Shown: positions 48,523 to 57,512 of the stretch, one piece after another
Numbering within the stretch: position 1 is the first letter of the stretch
How the letters are laid out: every line of letters begins with the position of its first letter
Source: Bdellovibrio sp. KM01
GTDB taxonomy: Bacteria > Bdellovibrionota > Bdellovibrionia > Bdellovibrionales > Bdellovibrionaceae
Direction of reading: 5' to 3'
Assembly: GCF_013752535.1 (NCBI RefSeq)
Contig: NZ_CP058348.1
Location: forward strand, 1,674,001-1,738,000
Length of the DNA: 64,000 nucleotides
The notes under the pieces: model-generated
Told to the model about the DNA's origin: nothing
Seen by the model: only the letters and a program-made list of their open reading frames with translations
The model's database searches: none
Translations under genes and position numbers: made by a program

Positions 48523-49887
48523 GTGAAAATATTGATGACCGGAGCTACAGGCCTGATTGGTAAAGAACTTGGAAAAAAACTTGCAAGCGAAGGACATGAA
48601 ATCACGGTGATCAGTCGCAGTCTTGCGAAAGCTCGTGAAGTCCTCCCTTTCCCCTGCGAAGTCGTGGTGGGAGATTTAGTTCATGGGAAAATCGAAGATA
48701 AACGCCTCGAGCACATCGAAGCAGTGATCAATCTTGTGGGCGAACCCGTGGTCGGCATGCGCTGGTCTGAGGATAAGAAAAAAGCGATCTACCAATCCCG
48801 AGTTCTTGCGACCGAAAACCTCATTAAAAGTATCCCGCAAGATGTTCGTGTCTTTGTGGCAGGTTCCGCCATCGGCTATTACGGGAGCTGTGCTGATGCG
48901 ATTTTAAAAGAAGATCATCCTGCCGGTATGGATTTCCTAAGCGAAGTTTGTAAAGAGTGGGAGCGCGCCTCCAGTCACGCTCCAGGTCGAAAAGTTTTTA
49001 TTCGCACCAGTATCGTACTGTCAAAGCATGGCGGTGCCTTGGATGAAATGCTCTTCCCTTTTAGGGCGGGTGTTGGCGGTGTTTTAGGTGATGGAAAGCA
49101 CTGGATGAGCTGGATTCATATCGACGACATTGTTGCGATGTTTGCCGAGGCATTGACGAACAATAGCTACGTCGGTCCTATTAACGGCAGTACTCCGCAT
49201 CCGGTTACGAACCGGGAGTTTTCTCAAACCTTGGTAGATGCTCTGGGTAAATCGCTAGGCCCAGCCGTACCACCCTTGGCGCTAAAAGCTCTCTTTGGAG
49301 AAGCTGCAGAAGTGGTTTTATCTTCTATTCGCGGCAGTGCTGAAAAAGCCATGAGTTTGGGGTTTACATTTCAATATCCCAATCTGCGTAATGCTTTAGA
49401 GGAGATCTGTGCTCCCTATAAAGAGGGTGAAGAAATCTTTTACGCAGAACAATTTATTCCGCAACCGCCTGATGAAATCTTTCACTTCTTTAAAGATCCA
49501 GGAAACCTGGAAACAATCACACCGCCGAGTTTGAATTTTCATATCGAATCGGTTTCAACCCCGGAAATCGAGCAGGGAACAGTGATTGATTATAAATTAA
49601 AGATTCACGGTTTTCCCGCTAAATGGAAAACAGAAATTGACGAATGGAAGCCACCATTTCGCTTCGTGGATAATCAAAAAAAAGGTCCTTATCAGCTATG
49701 GCATCACACGCATGAGTTCAGACCGTTTTTAGGCGGCACTCTGATGGTGGACCGAGTCCGCTACCGTTTGCCATTGGGATATATCGGGTGGCTGACTGCA
49801 AGTAAGTTTGTCAGAAAAGACGTCGAGGAGATCTTTAAGTACCGCCGCAGTTATATTTCGCGAATGGACACGCCAAGAAAGCCTTAG
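48523..49887 (+). CDS. TIGR01777 epimerase-like protein fused to SRPBCC domain
   Basis: A 454-residue two-domain protein. Residues 1-300 are a TIGR01777/YfcH-type short-chain dehydrogenase-like NAD-binding domain starting MKILMTGATGLIGKELGKKL, with VINLVGEPVVGMRWSEDKKK and FIRTSIVLSKHGGALDEM. Residues about 310-454 look like the SRPBCC ligand-binding fold seen in cyclase/dehydrase-like proteins (PPDEIFHFFKDPGNLETITPPSL, LWHHTHEFRP). The start is GTG 48523 with AGGA upstream. Photolyase linkage suggests light or oxidative stress response, but the substrate is unknown. Confidence 0.85.
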   Translation: MKILMTGATGLIGKELGKKLASEGHEITVISRSLAKAREVLPFPCEVVVGDLVHGKIEDKRLEHIEAVINLVGEPVVGMRWSEDKKKAIYQSRVLATENLIKSIPQDVRVFVAGSAIGYYGSCADAILKEDHPAGMDFLSEVCKEWERASSHAPGRKVFIRTSIVLSKHGGALDEMLFPFRAGVGGVLGDGKHWMSWIHIDDIVAMFAEALTNNSYVGPINGSTPHPVTNREFSQTLVDALGKSLGPAVPPLALKALFGEAAEVVLSSIRGSAEKAMSLGFTFQYPNLRNALEEICAPYKEGEEIFYAEQFIPQPPDEIFHFFKDPGNLETITPPSLNFHIESVSTPEIEQGTVIDYKLKIHGFPAKWKTEIDEWKPPFRFVDNQKKGPYQLWHHTHEFRPFLGGTLMVDRVRYRLPLGYIGWLTASKFVRKDVEEIFKYRRSYISRMDTPRKP

Positions 49888-49899
49888 AAGAATAAAAAA

Positions 49900-50025
49900 A
49901 TGCCACCTTCAACGAAGTTCGCCCCAGAAAATCCGGACGGAAAAATGAAAATCCGTCGCGGCGTTTGGGCTATTCTGTGTAAACCTAAAAAATACCTGGT
50001 AGCCAGGAAACGTAGCATTGCTTAA
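49900..50025 (+). CDS. Possible small basic protein
   Basis: A 41-codon ORF of basic composition (ten Lys or Arg in the last 26 residues). Start ATG 49900 has only a weak AGAAG upstream; ATG 49945 is also possible, with a poor GGA-type site. It lies right after the epimerase-like gene. No family is recognised and the ORF could be chance. Confidence 0.2.
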   Translation: MPPSTKFAPENPDGKMKIRRGVWAILCKPKKYLVARKRSIA

Positions 50026-50238
50026 AGATATTTAAGAATAATTTGTTTGACCAGAGTTGGTGCTTTCATAGAGCGACCTGGTTGAATTAATTTACGCCGA
50101 ATCAGCAGCGTCTCGTTTGTTTGAAGATCACGCCTTGGTAGGCCCCTAACGCTCTTTTATATGTTGTTTTTTGCAACTTACACATCTTATTTTATCGGTG
50201 AAAAACACCAGAAAATAGAAAAATAAAACCCATGTTAT
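50026..50238. other. Non-coding stretch before the HNH-like gene
   Basis: Part of the 379-base gap between 49887 and 50267. No ORF over 30 codons, tRNA or strong promoter was seen. A short ACCAG/CTGGT inverted pair lies at about 50043-50075. TTATCGGT at 50192-50199 is a minus-strand ACCGATAA with no gene in place, which shows that this motif also occurs by chance. Confidence 0.4.
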
Positions 50239-50260
50239 AACTCCTTCATAAAAAGGAGTT
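50239..50260 (+). promoter_or_regulatory. Hairpin sequestering the Shine-Dalgarno of the HNH-like gene
   Basis: AACTCCTT (50239-50246), loop CATAAA, AAGGAGTT (50253-50260): an 8-bp perfect stem. The right arm contains AAGGAG, the ribosome binding site of ATG 50267 at 8-base spacing. In the closed form it would block translation. No U-run follows, so it is not a terminator. Confidence 0.6.
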
Positions 50261-50266
50261 TCCTCT

Positions 50267-50932
50267 ATGGATCTATCAAAATTCTCAAACAATGAGCTTG
50301 TCGGTCGACTTGAAAGTCTTTGCCACAGTGAACGTAAAATCACGCATTTAATTTTGTGGCATATCGTAGAAATTGAAACTCGAAAACTTTATTTGGAAAT
50401 GGCGTACGATTCGATGTTTTCTTATCTGACGAAAAAACTTGGTTACAGTGAAGATGCGGCTTATCGTCGAATAAGTGCAGCCCGAGTCTTAAAGAAAGCT
50501 CCGGAGATATCTAAAAAAGTGGAAGAAGGTTCGGTGACATTGACTCAATTGGCGCAAGTTCAAAAGTGTCTTAAACAAGAAAAGAAATATGGTGGCGAAG
50601 TCACAGAAGCCCGCACCTTGGAAATCGTCGAGCAGATCCAGAATAAATCCAATTTTGAAACTCAAAAAGTTTTGGCAGTTGAATTCAATCAACCGGTTCA
50701 AGCGCGTGAAACCTTAAAACCGCAGAAGGATGATTCTGCTCGCTTAGAACTCACTTTTAATTCAGAACAGATGGCGTCGCTTAAACAAGTTAAAGATCTC
50801 CTATCTCATGTACTGCCAGATCCGACTTGGGCTGAGCTGATCTCTCACTTAGCGAATAAGCAAATCCAGAAAATATTAGGCAAACAAGATGCGACCGACG
50901 CGAAGCTTCTTGGTAGCCAGGTTGCTGTGTAG
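50267..50932 (+). CDS. Orphan N-terminal domain of HNH-endonuclease-family protein
   Basis: A 221-residue protein. SNNELVGRLESLCHSERKITHLILWHIVEIETRKLYLEMAYDSMFSYLTKKLGYSEDAAYRRISAARVLKKAP, followed by VTLTQLAQVQ, matches from memory the N-terminal helical part of DUF222-like HNH proteins common in Bdellovibrio. The C-terminal HNH motif (H-N-H around cysteines) is missing; the protein ends instead with an EL-LTFNSEQMASLKQVKDLLSH segment and a short tail. It may bind DNA without cutting or be a degraded copy. The start has a hairpin-buried Shine-Dalgarno, and a strong terminator follows. Confidence 0.65.
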   Translation: MDLSKFSNNELVGRLESLCHSERKITHLILWHIVEIETRKLYLEMAYDSMFSYLTKKLGYSEDAAYRRISAARVLKKAPEISKKVEEGSVTLTQLAQVQKCLKQEKKYGGEVTEARTLEIVEQIQNKSNFETQKVLAVEFNQPVQARETLKPQKDDSARLELTFNSEQMASLKQVKDLLSHVLPDPTWAELISHLANKQIQKILGKQDATDAKLLGSQVAV

Positions 50933-50946
50933 TCAAAAAAATTTGC

Positions 50947-50985
50947 AAAAGGCGGAAAAGTCTTTGAATTCCTTTTCCGCCTTTT
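50947..50985 (+). terminator. Strong intrinsic terminator
   Basis: A 14-bp perfect stem, AAAAGGCGGAAAAG (50947-50960) with CTTTTCCGCCTTTT (50972-50985), loop of 11 bases. It starts 15 bases after the HNH-like stop. The symmetry also allows termination of the leftward ade transcript, so it is probably bidirectional. Confidence 0.9.
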
Positions 50986-51019
50986 GAGATTCCGATTAAG
51001 AAAAAGGTGTCGATCTTAT

Positions 51020-52780
51020 TTAAACCGTCGCTTCCAGCGGAATGAATTTAAACTGAGTCACATCGACCAAGCCCTTATCCGTAAGTTTCAAGGTCGGAAT
51101 CACTGGTAGTGCCAAAAATGCCATTTGAATAAAAGGTTCTTCTAAAACCACACCCTGACTTTTAAAGGCAACTTTCAATTTCTCGATACCAGCTTTGATG
51201 TTATCTGCACTTTGCAGACTTAAAAGACCCGCGATTGGAAGTTCGACGGATGCCTTCACTTGTCCCTGATCCGCAACGACAAAACCGCCACCTGTGCGAA
51301 TGATCTCGTTCACGGCCACGCACATATCGCGAAGATTGGTTCCGATCACCATAATATTATGGGAATCGTGGGCTACGGAACTTGCCAGCGCCCCGGATTT
51401 TAAACCCGTTCCCTTAACGAATCCCAGTCCCGGTGGAAGGTTTTGACCATAGCGTTCGATATTTGCCATATACAAAACATCATTTTGATCGAACTGCACA
51501 CCATCATAAAAGCTCTTTACATGCTTCGTTATGATTTCGTTGTGCACGATCTCGATCACGTTATAGTGACCTTGTTTAGTTGGATATTTCAATTGGCTCT
51601 CTTTCAAAAGAGAGCGTTTAATCGTATTTTCCATTGGAGGCTGTGAAGCCTGCAATTTTGCCGGAACTTCGTCGTGTAAACGCAGCTCAGAAACAAAGCG
51701 ACCGCCAATCATCACATCCGTGATTTTCACTTGCGACAGATCACTCAAAAGAACCAAGTCCGCTTTTTTGCCCGGCGCTACAAGTCCCAGACGTTTCAAA
51801 CCAAAATGTTTCGCAGCGGAATAAGTGGCTAACCGATAAGCGACATGAATCGGCACTTTGTGGGTGTTGATTAATTCCTTAATGATATAATTGATATGAC
51901 CTTCATGCGCGATCTCAAAGGGGTTGCGATCATCCGTGCAAAGAAGACATTGAGGAGAGGAGAAATCACTCACCAGTGGCGCCAGTGTCTTGAGGTTTTT
52001 AGCCACACTGCCTTCGCGAATGATCAGGCCCATTCCTTTTTGCAGTTTTTCTCGGCCCTCTTCCAAGGTGACGGTTTCATGACAATTTTGAATTCCCGCA
52101 AGTAAATAAGCATTTAATGCTTTTCCGCGAAGCAGGGGAGCGTGACCATCCAGATTCAGATCAGAAAAGGCTTCCACCTTGTCTAAAACATCTTTGTCGG
52201 CATTGATCACGCCTGGAAAATTCATCATTTCAGCCAGTCCCAAAACGGCTGGATGGTCTTTGAGGTGTTTCATCTCGCTTAAAGTAAAATCAGATCCCGT
52301 GGTTTCAAATCCAGGTAAAGCTGGCACGCAAGAAGACATCTGCACGAAAAGATTTTGCTTCGTCAGTTCCGCGCACCTTAAAAACCACTCAAAACCACGA
52401 GCGCCCAGGACATTCGTGATTTCGTGGGGATCACAGATAGCAGTCGTCGTACCCAGAGGCAAAGTGGCGGCTTCAAATTCAAAAGGCGACATCATCGAAG
52501 ATTCAATATGCAAATGCCCATCGATAAAACCAGGTGTGATAAAGGCCCCGGCACCATCAATCACGCGCTTTGCTTTCGCATCCTGGTAATCAAGACCGAC
52601 GCCGACGATATATTCCCCGCCAATGGCGATAGCACTGGGATATGTTTCGCCCGTGATGACGTCTAGAATTTGGATGTTCCGGATTAACACATCCAAAGTT
52701 TCATCACCCCGAGCCTGGGCCAGTCTTGTCGGTAATTCAGTGCGGGAAATATTTTGCGTTCTTTTGTTTTGCAAAGACAC
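51020..52780 (-). CDS. ade: Adenine deaminase
   Basis: Hydrolyses adenine to hypoxanthine and ammonia. The 586-residue protein of the amidohydrolase family shows the metal site PGFIDGHLHIESSMMSPFEFE, TTTAICDPHEITNVLGARGF, the DGHAPLLRG segment, CTDDRNPFEIAHEGHI, and C-terminal AVNEIIRTGGGFVVADQG and SVAHDSHNIMVIGTN, all typical of Ade. The GTG start 52780 follows AGGAG at ten bases. Last gene of the operon xdhA-xdhB-xdhC-ade, so its product hypoxanthine would feed xanthine dehydrogenase. Confidence 0.93.
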   Translation of the reverse strand: MSLQNKRTQNISRTELPTRLAQARGDETLDVLIRNIQILDVITGETYPSAIAIGGEYIVGVGLDYQDAKAKRVIDGAGAFITPGFIDGHLHIESSMMSPFEFEAATLPLGTTTAICDPHEITNVLGARGFEWFLRCAELTKQNLFVQMSSCVPALPGFETTGSDFTLSEMKHLKDHPAVLGLAEMMNFPGVINADKDVLDKVEAFSDLNLDGHAPLLRGKALNAYLLAGIQNCHETVTLEEGREKLQKGMGLIIREGSVAKNLKTLAPLVSDFSSPQCLLCTDDRNPFEIAHEGHINYIIKELINTHKVPIHVAYRLATYSAAKHFGLKRLGLVAPGKKADLVLLSDLSQVKITDVMIGGRFVSELRLHDEVPAKLQASQPPMENTIKRSLLKESQLKYPTKQGHYNVIEIVHNEIITKHVKSFYDGVQFDQNDVLYMANIERYGQNLPPGLGFVKGTGLKSGALASSVAHDSHNIMVIGTNLRDMCVAVNEIIRTGGGFVVADQGQVKASVELPIAGLLSLQSADNIKAGIEKLKVAFKSQGVVLEEPFIQMAFLALPVIPTLKLTDKGLVDVTQFKFIPLEATV

Positions 52781-52793
52781 GGGGAGAGATCTC

Positions 52794-53597
52794 CTAGTTT
52801 TTAGAATTTAATATGGCATCTCGGGTTTTTAAAATTTGCGCAACAATACTAAAGGATATTTCCGCTGGATTATTGCCACCAAAAGTTTCACCCATAGGAC
52901 AGTAAAATTCTTTGAGCAGGTTTTCAGAAATACCTGCAGACAAAAGATCACTCTCCAGGCGTTTTCGCTTCTGATCGCTCCCGACATTCCCGACATAACT
53001 AAAGCGACTGCGATTTTTCATAACCTCAACTAAGACGGGTAAATCCGAAGAATGCCCCATGGTCATGAGTGTGACATAAGAGTTGTCTGGAAGTTTTGCG
53101 ACTTCGTCTGACAGTTTATCCGTCACCACAGTTTTCAATTTTGAAGATTGGGGCAGGCGGGAAATCCATTCCTCGCGTTGATCAAAGCAAGTGACGTGGC
53201 AGTCCAGGAATAAAAGCATTCGAACAAATTCCTGCGAGATATGTCCGGCTCCGAATACGGCGATATGAAAAGGATTTTGCGATTTATGAAGTTCAAAAAA
53301 GAAACTTACGACTCCACCGCAGGTCATGCCGATGTCTTTTTGTAAATTCCAATCCACAAAGTGATTCTTATGGTCTTCACGGATCATACGTTGAGCTTCT
53401 TTGATGGCAGCAGCTTCTACTTTGCCACCACCCACGGTACCAAACTCCAGTCCATCAAGACTCACCAGGGCTTTTGCACCCACATCCTGAGGAGCAGACC
53501 CAATTTGTTTAACCATGGTGACCGCGACAAAGTTTTTTCCTGCTTCTTGCAGTTTTTTATAAGCGCTCAGGAAGGTTTCAAAATTAGGCCCGGTCAT
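52794..53597 (-). CDS. xdhC: Xanthine dehydrogenase accessory protein XdhC
   Basis: Inserts or sulfurates the molybdenum cofactor before it enters XdhB. The 267-residue protein has the N-terminal XdhC/CoxI domain (VTMVKQIGSAPQDVGAKALVSLDG, GTVGGGKVEAAAI, GMTCGGVVSFFFEL) and a C-terminal Rossmann domain (HIAVFGAGHISQEFVRML). Its final PMGETFGGNNPAEISFSIVAQIL is also typical. It overlaps xdhB by 14 bases and ade starts 13 bases after it. Confidence 0.9.
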   Translation of the reverse strand: MTGPNFETFLSAYKKLQEAGKNFVAVTMVKQIGSAPQDVGAKALVSLDGLEFGTVGGGKVEAAAIKEAQRMIREDHKNHFVDWNLQKDIGMTCGGVVSFFFELHKSQNPFHIAVFGAGHISQEFVRMLLFLDCHVTCFDQREEWISRLPQSSKLKTVVTDKLSDEVAKLPDNSYVTLMTMGHSSDLPVLVEVMKNRSRFSYVGNVGSDQKRKRLESDLLSAGISENLLKEFYCPMGETFGGNNPAEISFSIVAQILKTRDAILNSKN

Positions 53598-55917
53598 AGC
53601 GTGAAAGCTCCATCAAAACCACTTCTGGAGTAGCTGGTGAAATGATCTGCGGGATTTTCCCCTGAGCTTTATAGCGAAGAGCATCCTTAATCGCGGTCCA
53701 AGCACTAATTCCCAACAAAAATGGTGGCTCGCCCACAGCCTTAGAGCCGTGAATATTTGCCGTATTTCCATTGTTCTCGATGAATTCGACATTAAATACG
53801 CGAGGCGTATCTTGCACATTCGGAATTTTATAAGTCGTTGGCGAATGGCTTAATAGTCTTCCGTCTTTATTGTGGTAAAGCTTTTCAGAAGTGACCCAGC
53901 CCATGCCTTGCACAAAAGCACCGGTCACTTGCCCGCGATCAATACCGGGATTTAAAGGTCTCCCCAAATCCATCAAGATATCCGTGCGAAGCATTTTGTA
54001 TTCGCCAGTATAGGTATCGATCTCAACTTCAGTTGCTGCGACCCCATTCGTGAAATACTTAAAAGGTGTGCCTTTGCCCGTGGCTTTGGAATAACCCAAA
54101 CCTTCGGTTTTAAAGTGAGCATACTCACCCAAACTTACGCGGTTAAAGTAAGCTTTTAAAAGCAATTCCACCCACGAATGCTGCGTCTTAGTCGGCAAAT
54201 GGGTGACGGTACTGTCTTTGAATTCAAAGTCATCAAATTTAAGAGTCGCCTCATCAAACGCCGGGCACTCCGCGATATCGTCCATCGGAGCCTTGGCCAA
54301 TACTTGTTGAAAGACCCAAGCTAAACGCTTGCGAATCCCCATGGCCGCTTTTAAGGCGGCGGCCCCATTGATATCGGCACCACTGGATGCAGCCGTCGGT
54401 GAAGTATTGTGATTTTTCTCAGTCGAGGTCGCCATCACGCGCACTTGCTCTGCGGGAATTCCAAAGCAGTGTGCAACGATTTGTTGGATCTTGGTGTTTA
54501 CACCCTGACCCATTTCGGTCGCACCCGTTGAAACCTGCACGGTTCCATCTTTGTGTACATTCACCGAAGCGTTGCCTTGATTTAAGAAGCGCGCAGTAAA
54601 GGCAATCCCAAACTTAGTCGCTGAAACAGACAGGCCGCGAATTTTCCCTTGAGAGTTTTTATTAAACTCATCAATCGCCAGACGTCTCTTATCGTAATCA
54701 CAGTCTTTACGCAGACGAGTGAAGAGCTCTGTGAGGGGAGTGTTTTCAAGCTTTTGTCCATAGTGAGTGGTATTGCGAGTGTGTTCCTGGTAACAATTTC
54801 TCTCGCGAATTAACAGGGCATCAATCTTTAAGTGAGCGGCCATTTCCTCAATAATGCTTTCAATGGTCATCGTTCCTTGCGGACCACCGAAACCACGGAA
54901 GGCGGTATTAGAGTACATGTTGGTGCGAACGACATGACCTTCAATGAAAGCATTGGGCAAATAGTAAGCGCCATCGATGTGAAACAAAGCGCGATCTAAA
55001 ATAGAACTAGACAGATCGGCATAGGCTCCACCATCCGCATAAAGATGACATTTAAGTCCCAAGATCATTCCTTGGTCATCAAAAGCCACATCCCAAAAGT
55101 TTTTAAACGGATGACGTTTGCCAGTCATCGCCATGTCGTCGTCTTTTGACAATATTAAGCGCGCAGGACGATTCATTTTTTGCGCGACTAAAGCAGCCAT
55201 TGCTGCAAAAGGAGCGGCCTGACTTTCCTTGCCACCAAAGCCTCCACCCATGCGTTTCACCACGCAGACGACTTGATGAAGTGAAAGTCCCAAGGCTTCC
55301 GCCACCAGATGTTGAGTTTCCGTGGGATGTTGAGAACTGGAATGAACTTCGATCTGGCCATCCTCTAATGGGTAAGCGATACAAGCCTGAGATTCCAAAT
55401 AGAAATGCTCCTGGCCACCACACTCAAAAATTCCACTTAATCTGTGGGGCGCTGAAGTCATCGCTGTATCCACGTCGCCGCATTTCATCGGTCCCGCGTG
55501 ATACATGAAATCTTTCTTTTCAATACCAGCATCAATGGTTAAAACCGCATCGGCGTTTTCAATATCAAAAGTGATCAACTGACGGGCTTGTAAAAGTTGG
55601 TCGTAATTTGTTCCGACCAAAATCATTGCCGGCTCTTCGTAATAACCAATTTTGCTTTCAACCAAAATAGGTTGCTCGACGACGATCGTGCCCCAGGTAT
55701 TGTGATGCAAATCCTTAGCTGTAAAAGCCGCAAGAACTCCCGGGGATTTCAAAGCTTTTTCATAATGGATGGCTTTAAGTGTTCCCGCCGCAGCAGGCAC
55801 ACCCACGGGCAGGACCAAGACCTCTCCGTGTTGCATAAGTCGATCATCAATAAAAACACTGGTGCCACTGACATGGCCTAAAGAGGAATCATGCGGGATG
55901 TTTTTTCCTATGGACAT
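53584..55917 (-). CDS. xdhB: Xanthine dehydrogenase, molybdopterin-binding subunit
   Basis: The large catalytic subunit (777 residues) that hydroxylates hypoxanthine and xanthine. Signatures include VKRMGGGFGGKESQAAPFAAMAA, AFRGFGGPQGT, GATEMGQGVNTKIQQIVA, and the catalytic glutamate segment KAVGEPPFLLG near the C-terminus. GGAGG four bases before ATG 55917 supports the start. It overlaps xdhA by 10 bases and xdhC by 14, so translation is tightly coupled. Members of the wider family also oxidise aldehydes or CO, but the XdhC and Ade neighbours favour purines. Confidence 0.93.
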   Translation of the reverse strand: MSIGKNIPHDSSLGHVSGTSVFIDDRLMQHGEVLVLPVGVPAAAGTLKAIHYEKALKSPGVLAAFTAKDLHHNTWGTIVVEQPILVESKIGYYEEPAMILVGTNYDQLLQARQLITFDIENADAVLTIDAGIEKKDFMYHAGPMKCGDVDTAMTSAPHRLSGIFECGGQEHFYLESQACIAYPLEDGQIEVHSSSQHPTETQHLVAEALGLSLHQVVCVVKRMGGGFGGKESQAAPFAAMAALVAQKMNRPARLILSKDDDMAMTGKRHPFKNFWDVAFDDQGMILGLKCHLYADGGAYADLSSSILDRALFHIDGAYYLPNAFIEGHVVRTNMYSNTAFRGFGGPQGTMTIESIIEEMAAHLKIDALLIRERNCYQEHTRNTTHYGQKLENTPLTELFTRLRKDCDYDKRRLAIDEFNKNSQGKIRGLSVSATKFGIAFTARFLNQGNASVNVHKDGTVQVSTGATEMGQGVNTKIQQIVAHCFGIPAEQVRVMATSTEKNHNTSPTAASSGADINGAAALKAAMGIRKRLAWVFQQVLAKAPMDDIAECPAFDEATLKFDDFEFKDSTVTHLPTKTQHSWVELLLKAYFNRVSLGEYAHFKTEGLGYSKATGKGTPFKYFTNGVAATEVEIDTYTGEYKMLRTDILMDLGRPLNPGIDRGQVTGAFVQGMGWVTSEKLYHNKDGRLLSHSPTTYKIPNVQDTPRVFNVEFIENNGNTANIHGSKAVGEPPFLLGISAWTAIKDALRYKAQGKIPQIISPATPEVVLMELSRYDRA

Positions 55918-57386
55918 AAAACCTCCAGTGGTGACGACAACTCGGTCTTCATTTCATGGAAACATTTTTTAAACAGATTTTCCGTCACCAGGTGGCGATA
56001 CTCGGCACTGGCGCGCAGATCTGAAATCGGCTTAATCGATCCGGAAGCCAAAGCCCCCGCCGCAGCAAAGGTCATTTCGTTAAAGGATTTGCCGAGAAAA
56101 TGAGCTTCAACGGAAGGCATACGCGTAACGGTAGGGCCCACGCCCCCCATCGCGACACGAGCTTCAGAAATATGAGATCCATCTAACTTTAAAACCACAG
56201 CACAAGTAACCGCGGAAATATCCAAATCTTTACGCAACGAAACTTTGAAATAGCGATGCAGATAGTTGCCTTTAAGGGTTGGAACGAAAATGCCTGTGGC
56301 GATTTCATCTTCTGCTTTATCAAAGACCTTATAGCCCTGGTAGTAGTCATTTAGTTTTACCGTGCGTGCGCCACGAGTCGACTGCAGTTGGATTTCCGCA
56401 TCCAACACCATCAGTGCCGGAATACTATCACCAATCGGGGAGCCATTCAGAATATTGCCCAGCAACGTGCCCTGGTTTTTGATCTGCGGAGATGCAAAGA
56501 TATGCAAAAGACGTTTTAGTTCCGGGTGAGCGGATTTAACAAAATTCTCAACATCGGTCAGTGAAGCCATGGCGCCAATCAAGATTCCATGGGTCGAGCC
56601 GTTAACTGTATGGACGCCTGAAATTTTATTAAGAACCAAAATCTCCTGCAAAAAGGTTCTAGCCTTATTTACTAAAACACCCAGATCTGTGGCGCCAGCG
56701 ACCAAGCGCACTTGTTTGGACATAGCTTTAATCTGCAAGGCCTCAGACAGCGTCGCAGGCATATAAAGTTTTTTATTTTCGGAAGTAATCTCAACTCCAG
56801 CGTCGATTTCAGATTGGAAGTGAGTCGTTAAGGCTGAAGTTAAATAGCGGGTCGTCAAAGACTCCCATTTATTTAAATCCAAATTCGTTGCTGCTTTTAA
56901 GATCGGCTCATAGCCCGTGCAACGACATAAATTTCCAGTCAGGTAATTGCGTGCCTTTTTCTCGGTGACTTCTTGTTTGGACTCTTTGCAGTCCTCTGCC
57001 AGTTGAGCCATCGAGCACACCATTCCCGGTGTACAAAAGCCACACTGGCCCCCATGGAATTCGCGCATTTTATTTTGCACTTCACTTAAAGACTCCGCAT
57101 GCTTCATGCCTTCAACAGTCACGATGCAAGAAAGATCAAAAAGATAAACGGGAGCGATACAGGAATTAATTGCGCGCAAGGGAGTCCAACCGTCTTGACG
57201 TAAAGTCGCAGTGACAACGGTGCAGGCCCCGCAGTCGCCTTCAGCGCAAACAACCTTCGTTCCGGGCTTATGAAGAGTATTACGTAAGAATTGAGCAAGG
57301 GGCTGAAAAGCCTCTTCGCCGGAGACTTTTATCGTCTCGCCATTGACGTTTACTATAAGATGATTTCTTTTTGCTATTTGACCCAT
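55908..57386 (-). CDS. xdhA: Xanthine dehydrogenase, iron-sulfur/FAD subunit
   Basis: The 492-residue fused small subunit. Residues 1-170 carry the two [2Fe-2S] clusters: CAEGDCGACTVVTA (plant-ferredoxin type) and QCGFCTPGMVCS with NLCRCTGYEPIL. Residues about 195-490 form the FAD domain with VAGATDLGVLVNKA, SPQIKNQGTLLGNILNGSPIGD and YFKVSLRKDLDISAV. It receives electrons from XdhB and passes them to NAD+. First gene of the purine operon; a terminator for the opposite neighbour lies in the 126-base spacer upstream. Confidence 0.93.
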   Translation of the reverse strand: MGQIAKRNHLIVNVNGETIKVSGEEAFQPLAQFLRNTLHKPGTKVVCAEGDCGACTVVTATLRQDGWTPLRAINSCIAPVYLFDLSCIVTVEGMKHAESLSEVQNKMREFHGGQCGFCTPGMVCSMAQLAEDCKESKQEVTEKKARNYLTGNLCRCTGYEPILKAATNLDLNKWESLTTRYLTSALTTHFQSEIDAGVEITSENKKLYMPATLSEALQIKAMSKQVRLVAGATDLGVLVNKARTFLQEILVLNKISGVHTVNGSTHGILIGAMASLTDVENFVKSAHPELKRLLHIFASPQIKNQGTLLGNILNGSPIGDSIPALMVLDAEIQLQSTRGARTVKLNDYYQGYKVFDKAEDEIATGIFVPTLKGNYLHRYFKVSLRKDLDISAVTCAVVLKLDGSHISEARVAMGGVGPTVTRMPSVEAHFLGKSFNEMTFAAAGALASGSIKPISDLRASAEYRHLVTENLFKKCFHEMKTELSSPLEVLCP

Positions 57387-57456
57387 CCTATAGGCGTCTC
57401 ATGGATTTTGTGAGGTAGCAAGTAGTCTGAAGTATCTAACGAGGCAGAGCGTAAAG

Positions 57457-57485
57457 AAAAAGGCCCTCCATGGGAGAGCCTTTTT
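57457..57485 (-). terminator. Intrinsic terminator of the 57513-58031 gene
   Basis: On the minus strand a stem GGCTCTCC...GGAGGGCC (one mismatch; core GGAG/CTCC and GGC/GCC, loop CAT) sits between A-rich and T-rich arms and is followed by TTTTT, 27 bases after the stop at 57513. It also lies in front of xdhA. Confidence 0.75.
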
Positions 57486-57512
57486 TAATTTATTGCAATA
57501 GTGGGGACTAAA

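Noticed and set aside
50192-50199. Minus-strand ACCGATAA as a FliA promoter
   Set aside because: No gene lies downstream in the correct orientation and no -35 match was seen. It is kept as a caution for the other three boxes.
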